Source of the DNA: Notoacmeibacter sp. MSK16QG-6
Lineage (GTDB): Bacteria; Pseudomonadota; Alphaproteobacteria; Rhizobiales; Rhizobiaceae
NCBI RefSeq assembly: GCF_024158145.1
Contig: NZ_JAMYXM010000003.1
Coordinates: 124,001 to 188,000 of the forward strand
Length of the DNA stretch: 64,000 bases
Reading direction: 5' to 3'
Shown here in pieces: positions 7,733 through 15,351 of this stretch (positions are counted from its first letter, which is position 1; each line of letters opens with the position of its first letter). The translations under genes and the position numbers were made by a program. The notes beneath the pieces were generated by a model. It had not been told where the DNA came from and did no database searches. It was given only the letters and a program-made list of their open reading frames with translations.

Positions 7733-8629
7733 TTAGGTTCTGATGGTTTGCAGAAGGCCGGCACTCAGGGCCGACCAGTCGGTATCGCCAGCGCCAGGCG
7801 TGGCTTCAGGGGCAGCGCCGGGCGTGCCCTTGATTCGGTTGATGCGGGCGCGGGCTTCCGATCGGGAAAGTCCGGCGCGCACCAGGGAAAGTTCCGTCGA
7901 GCGGACATCGTTGTTCGCGAAAGCGCGGGCCTTGGCCTCTTCGTCCTCGACCATCCTGTCGGCGGATAGCAGTTCGTCGGCGAAACCGCGATCGACGGCG
8001 AGCGTCCCGCTCATATAGGTCTCGGCATCCATCCATTTGCCGATCTGCGCGACATCCTGTTCGGTACGCTGGGCGTAGAGGTCGGCCATGGCCTGATCGA
8101 ACGGCTCCAGCCATTCGGCCACTTCCGCCATGTCGTGCCGGTTGCCGATCGCCAGAACCCAGCAATTATGGATCATGACGAAGGAGGCCGCGCCGATTTC
8201 GATTCGGTCGCCGGCCATCGCGATAACGGAAGCGGCCGATGCGGCCATACCCATGATCTTGACCGTCACTTCCTGCGAATGCTCGCGCAGGACGTTGTAG
8301 ATCGCGATCCCCTCGAACATGTCGCCGCCGGGCGAATTGATCTGGACCTCGACCGGCCGATCGCCGATCGCGCGAAGCTGGCTGGCGACCTTCTTCGCCG
8401 TCACCCCGCCGCCGGTCCACCAGTCCTCGCCGATCACGTCGAACATGGTAATCACATTGTCGCCCTGGGAAAGCGCGCGAACGCCAGAGAGATCGGCACT
8501 CCAGCGGTTCATCACCTCTTCCTTGGTGAAGGCGAGCACCTCGCGATTGGCAGGCATCGGCAAGGCCGACGGCCGTGAACGCGCGAAAACCGGTCCGGTG
8601 ATGGCCCGCGGCGGACGATGATGCATCAT
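7733..8629 (-). CDS. ClpP-like head maturation protease
   Basis: This 298-residue member of the S14/ClpP-like prohead protease family has 'INSPGGDMFEG' near residues 97-107, the catalytic serine in 'MGMAASAAS' (about Ser131) and histidine in 'VMIHNCW' (His154). It cleaves the capsid delta domain during maturation. The start at ATG 8629 overlaps the portal stop (ATGATG); the longer upstream frame is only portal antisense-frame readthrough. Residues 7-12 (PRAITG) match residues 46-51 of the capsid protein, at both protein and DNA level. Confidence 0.88.
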   Translation of the reverse strand: MMHHRPPRAITGPVFARSRPSALPMPANREVLAFTKEEVMNRWSADLSGVRALSQGDNVITMFDVIGEDWWTGGGVTAKKVASQLRAIGDRPVEVQINSPGGDMFEGIAIYNVLREHSQEVTVKIMGMAASAASVIAMAGDRIEIGAASFVMIHNCWVLAIGNRHDMAEVAEWLEPFDQAMADLYAQRTEQDVAQIGKWMDAETYMSGTLAVDRGFADELLSADRMVEDEEAKARAFANNDVRSTELSLVRAGLSRSEARARINRIKGTPGAAPEATPGAGDTDWSALSAGLLQTIRT

Positions 8630-9843
8630 GACTGCTTTTCCTCTGTCATTTTGGCGGCGGTCGCCCGTTCCGGCAGGTCTTCTCGCGCCGGCATGTCGAG
8701 CCAGTCGCGAACCTCGTTCTGGTGCAGGAAGGGCTGATGCCCCCCGGCCCCGAGACCCTTGGCGAAGAAGTCCGCCTGATCCTTCATCGATCCGCGCAGA
8801 AGAGCGCCGGCATTGAACTTGGCTTCCAGTTCGTCTTGCTCCCGATCGGTGAACAGATCGCGGGCGATCGCCTGCTGCCATGCCTCGAACCACGGATCGA
8901 GCCCATACCGGACGAAGAACTGGCCGAGCACGTCAATGCCCGACCCCCAGCTCGTATCGTCGACGCCGAGAAGCGGACGCGGCACGCCGAACGGACGGGC
9001 GATTTCCTCGATCTGGTGCTGACGCGTTTCCAGATGCTGGTTGCCCTGGGCGTCGGAGCCGAACGGCTCGGCATCCATGCCCTCTTCCATGACGAGCCAT
9101 TTTCCGGCAGCGCCGGCGCCAGCATAGGCTTCCATCGACGCCCGGAGCCGCTCCCGCGCTTCCGGCGACAGAGCGTTCGGATGCTTGAGCTTTCCGCCGG
9201 CAAGCATGCCTTCGGCAAAGATCCGGGCCGCCGCACGCTCAGCCTGCAGGGCGAGCCCGATCGCCTCGGCCGCCTGCCTGACCACCGAAATGCCGCGAAT
9301 GCCGTCTTCGCTGATCCCGTAGCGCAGATGAAAGACCTCACGCGCTGAAAAGACCTTCTTTTCGCCCTTCGGCGGCTGCCAGACATATTCCAGCGACCAG
9401 TCGCTTTTCTGCCGAGGCGTGACTTCGCGGGTCGGCAGCGGCACCAGCGCGATGACGGACTTGCCGGGATTGCGGACGATCCGCGCATAGGCGTCCCCAT
9501 GCTGCAGGGCCCGCTGCTGCAGGAGGCTGCGGAATTCAAATGCCGTCTGCCAGGGATTCGGCTGCCGGTGCAGCAGACGGAACAATGGATGGTCTTTCGC
9601 CTTCTCCTTCGTCTCCGCATCGATGAGATGCAGCGGCAGGCGCCCGATCGCGAAACTCGTCAGCGAAACGCACCGCATCACGGTCGTGTTCTTCAGCGCC
9701 TGATCGATGGTCACCGTCACACCCGACGCTGTGGCGGATTCGCCGCGCAACAGTTCCGCGAGATATGGGTCGGTCAGCGCATAGCCCGCATCCGCTGCCG
9801 GGCGTTCGCTTTTCGACCGCATGAAGGCTGGAACCAGTCTCAC
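8626..9843 (-). CDS. Portal protein, HK97 family
   Basis: The protein has 405 residues. The GTG start at 9843 overlaps the terminase stop (GTGA). Family features include 'ALKNTTVMRCVSLTSFAIGRLPLHL' near the start, 'LLQQRALQHGDAYARIVRN', 'EVFHLRYG', and 'QIEEIARPFGVPRPLLG' followed by 'GQFFVRYGLDPWFEAWQQAI'. It forms the dodecameric ring through which DNA enters and leaves the head. The order terminase-portal-protease-capsid is standard. Confidence 0.95.
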   Translation of the reverse strand: MRLVPAFMRSKSERPAADAGYALTDPYLAELLRGESATASGVTVTIDQALKNTTVMRCVSLTSFAIGRLPLHLIDAETKEKAKDHPLFRLLHRQPNPWQTAFEFRSLLQQRALQHGDAYARIVRNPGKSVIALVPLPTREVTPRQKSDWSLEYVWQPPKGEKKVFSAREVFHLRYGISEDGIRGISVVRQAAEAIGLALQAERAAARIFAEGMLAGGKLKHPNALSPEARERLRASMEAYAGAGAAGKWLVMEEGMDAEPFGSDAQGNQHLETRQHQIEEIARPFGVPRPLLGVDDTSWGSGIDVLGQFFVRYGLDPWFEAWQQAIARDLFTDREQDELEAKFNAGALLRGSMKDQADFFAKGLGAGGHQPFLHQNEVRDWLDMPAREDLPERATAAKMTEEKQS

Positions 9844-11597
9844 AGCACCGAAATCCCGCGTTCTTCATAGACCGAGGGCGCATTCCCTGACGCCACGGGA
9901 TGCCGTGACATCAGATGGAAGGCGTTGAACCCGGCGATCAGCGGGTCGATCTTCGCCGAACCGGAAATCTGCTTGGTCACCAGCAAGGCGTTCCCCCGCA
10001 ATTCGGTTTTGGCGTTGCCGACGCACCACGTCATGAGCGGCGATCCGTCATGCCATGCGCTGCCATCCATTAGTTTGCGCTCGAAACCCTTGATCGTGCC
10101 GGAAAGACGGAACCCCTGCGCCACTGAACTCATCAGTTTCGAGGGAACGCCGGCCTCTTCCGCCGCATCGATGATGCCCGAGACGCCGACCTGGTCGAGG
10201 CCGATGCCGTGCTCTTCCGGAAACAGCCCTGCCTCATAGATCTGCGCCAGGATCGCCGCGACCTCGTCGAAATCCTGATCGCCGCTTTCGCAGATGGTCA
10301 GGTCGCCATCATTGGCGAAACCCATCAGGGCGTCCGCGATATCCTTGCGGCGCTCGAACACCACCTTGTGCGCCCAGGCGTGAAACCAGAACAGCCAGTC
10401 CTTCGTGATTGCGTCCCGTCCGCAGAGGCAGAGCCCGAACAGATCGTCGAGGCCGCCGCCATCGCCGCCGGCGACGATCACCTCGCACCGCTCGATCAGG
10501 CTTTCGACGGTGATCGGTTCCGGATCGACCGCGCCGGGCCAGTACTGGACGCCGGCCCACCGGTCTTTCGAAAGGGCGATGCCGATCTGGATGTTCAGAT
10601 GCTGGCTCGCCCAGATCGAAAGTTCCTCGATCCCCTTCTTGTCCGCTTCGGCGAATTCGGCGCGTAGCGTCGGCAACGTGATCGAACGGCCGAGATTGGG
10701 CAGCACCATCGGCCAGTTCTCCGGGTCGCGCCACGGCTTTTCCTTGTTGGCCTGCATCGAGACCGGCATCTCATAGAGGATCGGCAGAAGATCGCCCTTG
10801 ACCTCGCCGTCGCGGATGGCTCGGGCATAATCCAGTTCGGTCCGGAAGACGCCTGCGGGCGGTTCGTCGCTCTGCGTCGTGATGTAGATGATGAACCCTT
10901 CGGGGTTGGCGATGATGCCGCCGCGGATCTGCGCCAGCACCTTGCTGGCATAGTGCAGTTTGCCCAGCTCATGCACCTCGTCGATCAGCACCCCGACGGG
11001 CTTGGAGCCGGTCATCACCTTCGTATCGAACGTCTTGATCTTCAGCCGGGCCTTGTTGGTCCGGTCGATGATCGTCTTGCGGTGCTCCTGGACGTGAAAC
11101 CGCTTCTGCAGATAGCCCTCCGGGTCGGCCGCGATCATGCCTGCGGCCTGGGCGAAGGCGAGATCGGAAATTTCCTGCGTCGGGCCGACCAGCAGGAACT
11201 CCGCCAGCGGGCGCCGGTTGAGCAGCAGCGCCGTCAGCATGATCGCCGCGCCATTGGTCGTCTTCGCATTCTTCTTCGGCACCAGCCAGAAGAATTTGCG
11301 GATCAGCCTGCCCTTCACCGTTCCTTCGGCCGACAGCGTGACCGAACCGAAGATGATCCGGATCAGTTCGCGCGCCCACGGTCCCGCCGCATCGGCCATG
11401 GTCGGCTGGTCGGGCACGTCGGGCAACCGCAGCCGGTTGAACACCGCCGCGGCGCGCCGCGCTTCGCCATCGTTCAGCGGCAGATCGTCGCGAACCGGCA
11501 GTTTGCCGGCGCGGAGCCGGTCGAGCCAGTCCGGACATGACAGATCGACCGGCTGCAGCGCTGCATCCGCATCGATCGTGCCGACGTGAAGGCTCAT
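9840..11597 (-). CDS. Terminase large subunit
   Basis: A 585-residue packaging motor of the Terminase_1/HK97 type. It has an ATPase with a Walker A-like 'VPKKNAKTT' (106-114), a Walker B 'VGVLIDEVHE' (201-210), and a C-terminal nuclease domain that starts near 'GGDGGGLDDLFGL'. It cleaves concatemeric DNA and pumps it through the portal. The start overlaps the small-terminase stop (TGATG). Confidence 0.95.
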   Translation of the reverse strand: MSLHVGTIDADAALQPVDLSCPDWLDRLRAGKLPVRDDLPLNDGEARRAAAVFNRLRLPDVPDQPTMADAAGPWARELIRIIFGSVTLSAEGTVKGRLIRKFFWLVPKKNAKTTNGAAIMLTALLLNRRPLAEFLLVGPTQEISDLAFAQAAGMIAADPEGYLQKRFHVQEHRKTIIDRTNKARLKIKTFDTKVMTGSKPVGVLIDEVHELGKLHYASKVLAQIRGGIIANPEGFIIYITTQSDEPPAGVFRTELDYARAIRDGEVKGDLLPILYEMPVSMQANKEKPWRDPENWPMVLPNLGRSITLPTLRAEFAEADKKGIEELSIWASQHLNIQIGIALSKDRWAGVQYWPGAVDPEPITVESLIERCEVIVAGGDGGGLDDLFGLCLCGRDAITKDWLFWFHAWAHKVVFERRKDIADALMGFANDGDLTICESGDQDFDEVAAILAQIYEAGLFPEEHGIGLDQVGVSGIIDAAEEAGVPSKLMSSVAQGFRLSGTIKGFERKLMDGSAWHDGSPLMTWCVGNAKTELRGNALLVTKQISGSAKIDPLIAGFNAFHLMSRHPVASGNAPSVYEERGISVL

Positions 11598-12067
11598 CAG
11601 TTGGCGACGCCGTTCGGCGAGAGCGCTTCGGCCCAGGATTCCGGCGGAGCCCCGGCGTCGCGTTCCATCTGCTCCTTCTTGCCGAGTTTCTCTTCCTTGA
11701 GTTCGGTGACGCGGGGCTCGCTCGGCGGCACCAAAGCCAGCTGTTCGCGCAACTGCTTGATGGCGCCGACATTGCCGGCGCGGGCCTTGGCGAAGAGCAG
11801 CGTCAGAAGATCGCCCTCAATCATGTCACGCCCGGCCTCCAACTCTCGAAAAAAATTCTTGCGGAGCGTCGGCACCGAGCAGCCGATCCGGCGAGCAATG
11901 CGTTCCTGAGGCCAGCCATTCGCCGCGAGCAAGGCGACGAACTGTTGGTTTTCTTTGTCTTTTTTGTAGGACGGACGGCCCCAACGCTCGCGCACCTGGT
12001 TGATGGGCGCGCCGAAAAGGTCCGTCTCACCTTCGACAGACGGATCGACATCGGATTTTTCAGTCAT
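11597..12067 (-). CDS. Small terminase-like DNA-binding subunit
   Basis: A 156-residue protein starting at ATG 12067, with GGAG upstream; the longer frame upstream has no ribosome site. A helix-turn-helix lies at 'AANGWPQERIARRIGCSVPTL', followed by a helical region for oligomerisation. It probably recognises the packaging start site and directs the large subunit. It is coupled to the large terminase by overlapping codons. Confidence 0.75.
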   Translation of the reverse strand: MTEKSDVDPSVEGETDLFGAPINQVRERWGRPSYKKDKENQQFVALLAANGWPQERIARRIGCSVPTLRKNFFRELEAGRDMIEGDLLTLLFAKARAGNVGAIKQLREQLALVPPSEPRVTELKEEKLGKKEQMERDAGAPPESWAEALSPNGVAN

Positions 12068-12141
12068 GGCGAAAAAAAATCTCCGAATGTGAGGGGAAGC
12101 GGTACAGGGGGTACGAAAGGCGATGAACTTTTCACCCCCCC

Positions 12142-12462
12142 CTACCGCTGGCCGCGCGACCGTTCGCGCTTGGCTCGCGCCGTCTTCCGGCCGTGACACG
12201 GCGTGCATAGCAGGCGGATGTTGCGGCGATCGAGACGCGCGCCTCCGTCGCTAATCTCGTCGACGTGGTCGCCGATGATCCGTATGTTCTTGCTGCCTCG
12301 TGCCCCACAGTCTTCGCAACGATTGCCACGCTCTCGCTTGATCTCAGCGATCAGTCGGCGCCATTCGGGCGACAGATAGAACGGCTCGGCTACCTTGGGC
12401 GGCGCAGTTAGCCGCGCCGGCACCGCACCGATCCGCGCCGGTGGCTGGTGCAGTTTCGCCAT
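12142..12462 (-). CDS. HNH endonuclease
   Basis: A 106-residue protein with paired 'CEDCGARGS' and 'LLCTPCHGRKT' zinc motifs and the HNH core 'IRIIGDHVDEISDGG...NIRLLC'. The ATG at 12462 is chosen because GAGG lies just upstream; a TTG at 12474 is an alternative. HNH genes next to HK97-type terminases are needed for cos cleavage in several phages, so a role in packaging is likely. Confidence 0.88.
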   Translation of the reverse strand: MAKLHQPPARIGAVPARLTAPPKVAEPFYLSPEWRRLIAEIKRERGNRCEDCGARGSKNIRIIGDHVDEISDGGARLDRRNIRLLCTPCHGRKTARAKRERSRGQR

Positions 12463-12587
12463 GATGCCTCGCAATGTCGGAAGAGACGTCCGCCCAAACG
12501 AAAACGACCCGCAGGACCGGTAAGGTCGACCGCGAGGCGTTGGGCCTGATCATCTGTCCCGTGTCTATGTCAAGCCAACTCGCCATG

Positions 12588-13451
12588 TCAAGCGGATTTT
12601 TGCAACGAAGTGCCTCCACGGCCATCCCTGTCCCGCTGAGACCCTATTGAAATCCCACGCACGGTCGCTCTCGAAGCCCCGTTCCATGGCTGTTTCGGCT
12701 CTACGGGCCGGACCGGGTTGTGGTCATTCATCAGCGCGCCGAGATGATTGACCATACCGGCCAGCGCTTCGCCCCATGCATCGTGCTCCATGCGTGACGA
12801 GACCAGCCATTCCAGATCGACCGACAGTTCGGACGCCCGCCACGCGCCGGCGCGCGGCCGCATGGTCCGGTAGTCATAGCCCTCCACCTCCACGGTCTGC
12901 CCGGCTCCATCCACCACGTGCCGCCGCCAGACCGGGCCGCGCCCGCCCGGTCTTGTCTTCCATGCCCGCACCGGCGTGGCCTTTTCGTCCACCGTTCCAT
13001 CGAAGTCCATCCATACGCCGCGCCAGTCGGGCGCACGGCCCAGCATGGCCTGGCGGACGATCAGGGTCGCAAGGCCGATCCCCTCGATGCCGTGCAGCGC
13101 CTGTGCATGGCCGAACGCCGCTGCACGGCTGCGCTCATCCCCGGTCAGCCCGTCGAGATCGGCCAGCCAGTCGCAGGCGTCGATCGCCGGCAGATAGGCT
13201 TCGCCGTCCCGCAGCGCCCGCACCGCATCGGCAAAGATCACCGCGTCGCCATGCGGCTCGCCGGGATCGGCGGAAAAGTCCGGCACACAGCCGAACGAAT
13301 TGGAGAGGTCGACCAGCGTGCCAAGTTCGGCCAGCGTTTCCATGGCCCGCCCGCCAAAGGCGTCGCTGCTTCCGCCCACCATCGCTTTCGGCAGTTCCTC
13401 GCGGAACGCCCAGGCCGCCAGCCTGTCGATCGGCATCCTCTTTCTGGTCAT
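12588..13451 (-). CDS. Hypothetical phage protein, 287 aa
   Basis: The start at 13451 is firm, with AAGGAG 6 bases upstream. The protein is mixed alpha/beta, with 'YLPAIDACDWLADLDGLT' and 'MDFDGTVDEKATPVRAWK' in the middle and a serine/arginine-rich end. No family is recognised. It is the first gene after a 412-base gap with repeats, and is read toward the HNH and terminase genes, so its leader may carry the late promoter. Confidence 0.7.
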   Translation of the reverse strand: MTRKRMPIDRLAAWAFREELPKAMVGGSSDAFGGRAMETLAELGTLVDLSNSFGCVPDFSADPGEPHGDAVIFADAVRALRDGEAYLPAIDACDWLADLDGLTGDERSRAAAFGHAQALHGIEGIGLATLIVRQAMLGRAPDWRGVWMDFDGTVDEKATPVRAWKTRPGGRGPVWRRHVVDGAGQTVEVEGYDYRTMRPRAGAWRASELSVDLEWLVSSRMEHDAWGEALAGMVNHLGALMNDHNPVRPVEPKQPWNGASRATVRGISIGSQRDRDGRGGTSLQKSA

Positions 13452-13460
13452 CGTATTCTC

Positions 13461-13497
13461 CTTGCGACCCAAATTCAGGCTCTTGCGTCCCAAATTC
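13461..13497. repeat. Two direct repeats CTTGCGWCCCAAATTC
   Basis: The 16-base units at 13461-13476 and 13482-13497 differ at one base and are 21 bases apart, that is two helical turns. They lie 10 to 46 bases upstream of the ATG at 13451, so they could be binding sites of a regulator of the packaging genes. Confidence 0.7.
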
Positions 13498-13574
13498 TCT
13501 CTCTATCGACCCATCAGCTTTCGCTGATAAATTCATCAAACCATTGAAAAGAAACAACACTCCAAAAACACAAG

Positions 13575-13705
13575 GGACGCTAGGGACGCTAGGGAAGCAA
13601 AGCCGCGCCTACATATAGAACGCCAACAAGACTTCATTCCCTATCATTCGCGCGCGTGCGCATGTGAAACCTGACAGCTTTGCGTCCCTAGCGTCCCTAG
13701 CGTCC
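13575..13705. repeat. 21-bp perfect inverted repeat made of ACGCTAGGG units
   Basis: The left arm (13575-13595) contains tandem ACGCTAGGG repeats, and the right arm (13685-13705) is its exact reverse complement, separated by 89 bases. Arms built of short tandem units are typical of protein-binding arrays, for example iterons. A simple RNA terminator is unlikely because of the long loop. Confidence 0.8.
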
Positions 13706-13863
13706 TAACCTGCTGTTCCCGCACCCTTTTTCCGTGGGTCGGAAACAGCTTTTGCTACATGCCCTGCGTCCCCAGACCCCCATTTCGCTGCCGCGCTACG
13801 CTTACTTGCAGGGGCCCTTGCGGCCCATCATGGCGCTTTGACGCCGAAAGGGGTGCGGGGTGC

Positions 13864-14109
13864 TCATGCGTCGCGCACGGTCAGGTCGAAACCCGGCCAT
13901 CCAAAGTCGATTAGGTTGTCGCATCCCTCGCAGCGGCGGTAGCGCTCGTCCTCTCTGATCCGCACATTGTCGAAGGGATCGAACTCGAAATCCGTGTTTT
14001 CGAAGGCCATTTCCTCGTCGCAGACCGGGCAGAACACCACCATGGCGTCGATCCGCGCACGCTCGGCCAGGATCATCTCCGGTTCCTCTTCATCGTCTTC
14101 CGCAATCAT
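13864..14109 (-). CDS. Small zinc-ribbon protein, 81 aa
   Basis: This acidic protein begins 'MIAEDDEEEPEM' and has two paired cysteines, CPVC and CEGC, about 35 residues apart, a likely zinc ribbon. ATG 14109 overlaps the stop of the Bro-N gene by 4 bases (ATGA). Its partner and role are unknown; DNA, RNA or protein binding are all possible. Confidence 0.7.
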   Translation of the reverse strand: MIAEDDEEEPEMILAERARIDAMVVFCPVCDEEMAFENTDFEFDPFDNVRIREDERYRRCEGCDNLIDFGWPGFDLTVRDA

Positions 14110-14846
14110 GACAGCCGACTCATGGCGTCGGCCCGGATGCGCAGGCCTCGATAGATCGTCGTCCCGCTCTTGCCCTTCGGGAACGGAGTGAAGCGCATGA
14201 CGCGGCCAAACAGGCTGCCCGTCATCAGCGGCTCGCGTTTGGCGGAAGCCCAGCGGCAATAAGCCTTGTAGAGTTCGCCACCCGTCACCTGCCCGGACGG
14301 TTCGCGCTCGCAGCACTCGTCGATGAAGTCGAGCACGCGCGGCAGCATCGGGTGTTCGGTCGTGGCGACGGGGCCATCGTCCATGCCTTCCGTCAGCGGA
14401 AGGCCGAGATCGCGCCACATCGCCTGCGCGGCTTTGCGGCCATGGGTGAGGCGGCATTGCTTGACCAGCGCCAGGCGATCATGGATCGACTCCCAGTCCT
14501 CGCCTTCGAGGCCAGGCGCATAGGCCCCGGTCCGCCGGATGGACGGCAGCACCTCGTTGAACAGCCAGACCTTGAAACGTTCGGCGGCGGGTTTATCGCT
14601 CGCCATGACGGCGCGCCACACACCGGCTTCGCGGAGCCAGACCATCTCCTGCGGGCCACCAAGGGTGTCCGTCGAGCGGACCCCCTTTTCGTCGGGCGGA
14701 ATGCGCGAAAACAGATTTCGATGATTCTCGATTTCTAGACACCGGGCCACATCGCGCCCGTTGAACCATTCCACGCCGTTCTCATCGACGGTGACGCGCA
14801 CCGCCTGCTCTTCGAAATCGAAAATGCGTATCGCTTGGCTGCTCAT
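14106..14846 (-). CDS. Bro-N domain antirepressor-like protein with primase-type C-terminus
   Basis: The 246-residue protein starts with a Bro-N domain (about 5-110): 'IRIFDFEEQAVRVTVDENGVEWFNGRDVARCL' and 'KPAAERFKVWLFNEVLPSIRRTG' are typical. The C-terminal part (about 165-235) ends in KGKSGTTIYRG (224-234), which is nearly the same as KGKSGSTVYRG at 575-585 of the P4-type primase encoded just upstream, so the two share a winged-helix module. Bro-N proteins often act as phage antirepressors. It follows a small gene and an RNA-like leader, an order like c4-icd-ant of phage P1. Confidence 0.85.
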   Translation of the reverse strand: MSSQAIRIFDFEEQAVRVTVDENGVEWFNGRDVARCLEIENHRNLFSRIPPDEKGVRSTDTLGGPQEMVWLREAGVWRAVMASDKPAAERFKVWLFNEVLPSIRRTGAYAPGLEGEDWESIHDRLALVKQCRLTHGRKAAQAMWRDLGLPLTEGMDDGPVATTEHPMLPRVLDFIDECCEREPSGQVTGGELYKAYCRWASAKREPLMTGSLFGRVMRFTPFPKGKSGTTIYRGLRIRADAMSRLS

Positions 14847-15091
14847 GCCGCGTTCCTTTCTTCGCTCCAGGAATCATAGACCGCCGCCCGTGCCAGCTGC
14901 GCGCAGGCGATCAATCGTTCGTTCAGCCCGCATGCGGGCAGATGAAGGGTCACCGTACCGTCGCTTTCGGCGATGATCGCCGCGCGGTCGTTGAGTTCGA
15001 TCAGCACGCGGCGCATCAGCGCCACCTCCAGCGGATCGGCTTTCGGCAGCACCGGCACCGGCGCGGAGGGGATATAAGGGGATAGGGTCAT
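14843..15091 (-). CDS. Hypothetical phage protein, 82 aa
   Basis: ATG 15091 is preceded by AAGGAAG. The protein has a proline-rich start followed by helices 'PLEVALMRRVLIELNDRAAI' and 'LIACAQLARAAVYDSW'. Its stop overlaps the Bro-N start (ATGA). The frame is open upstream to beyond 15351, but that part carries RNA-like hairpins rather than a convincing protein. By position it is comparable to a small cistron before an antirepressor. Confidence 0.65.
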   Translation of the reverse strand: MTLSPYIPSAPVPVLPKADPLEVALMRRVLIELNDRAAIIAESDGTVTLHLPACGLNERLIACAQLARAAVYDSWSEERNAA

Positions 15092-15300
15092 GGTCGCGCT
15101 TCCTTCGGGTTGAACCCGGCGACCAGCTTCCAATCTGGTGGCCGGGCGACAGCGGGTTGGAAGACCGCGAAGCGCGCGACGCGGCAGGCCTTTCGGCCTC
15201 CCACAGCACCCGACCATAGGAAACGCGCTGGCCGTGAGACCTCGCGCGTTGGGGCGCACGCTAAACGGACGGGCTTCCAATCCCGGCTGCGGATTTGGCC
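15092..15300 (-). ncRNA. Possible C4-like antisense RNA / structured leader upstream of the antirepressor
   Basis: Two hairpins show the identical loop ATTGGAAG on the minus strand: one at 15122-15139 (5-bp stem) and one at 15270-15285 (4-bp stem). Between them, the plus-strand TTGGAAG at 15157-15163 is the exact complement of CTTCCAA in those loops, so kissing or antisense pairing is possible. A further hairpin AGGCC-TTTC-GGCCT lies at 15186-15199. Direction and family are inferred from the position before a Bro-N gene; Rfam C4 is the candidate. Confidence 0.45.
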
Positions 15301-15351
15301 GCAGCAGGCAAAGCATGGGGCGCTTCGCCCGTTCCGTCAAGCAGGCGCGCA

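Larger units (their letters stand above)
13452..13863. other. 412-base non-coding region with repeats, possible late promoter or origin
   Basis: No convincing gene is present. It holds two 16-base direct repeats near its left end, a small hairpin ATCAGC-tttc-GCTGAT (13513-13528), and a perfect 21-bp inverted repeat built from ACGCTAGGG units (arms 13575-13595 and 13685-13705). The middle is richer in A+T than the flanks. A replication origin, iteron-like sites or a regulator-binding region for the downstream packaging genes are all possible. Confidence 0.6.

Noticed and set aside
6383-7969. Plus-strand frame of 528 codons opposite capsid and protease
   Set aside because: The minus-strand capsid and protease are certain; the plus frame shows no family pattern.
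1-12067. Gene transfer agent instead of a prophage
   Set aside because: Integrase, excisionase-like gene, CI/Cro switch, methyltransferases and a replication module are present, which GTAs lack.
12344-12625. Minus-strand small frame of 93 codons overlapping the HNH gene
   Set aside because: Its overlap with the HNH gene in another frame is long, and it shows no domain.
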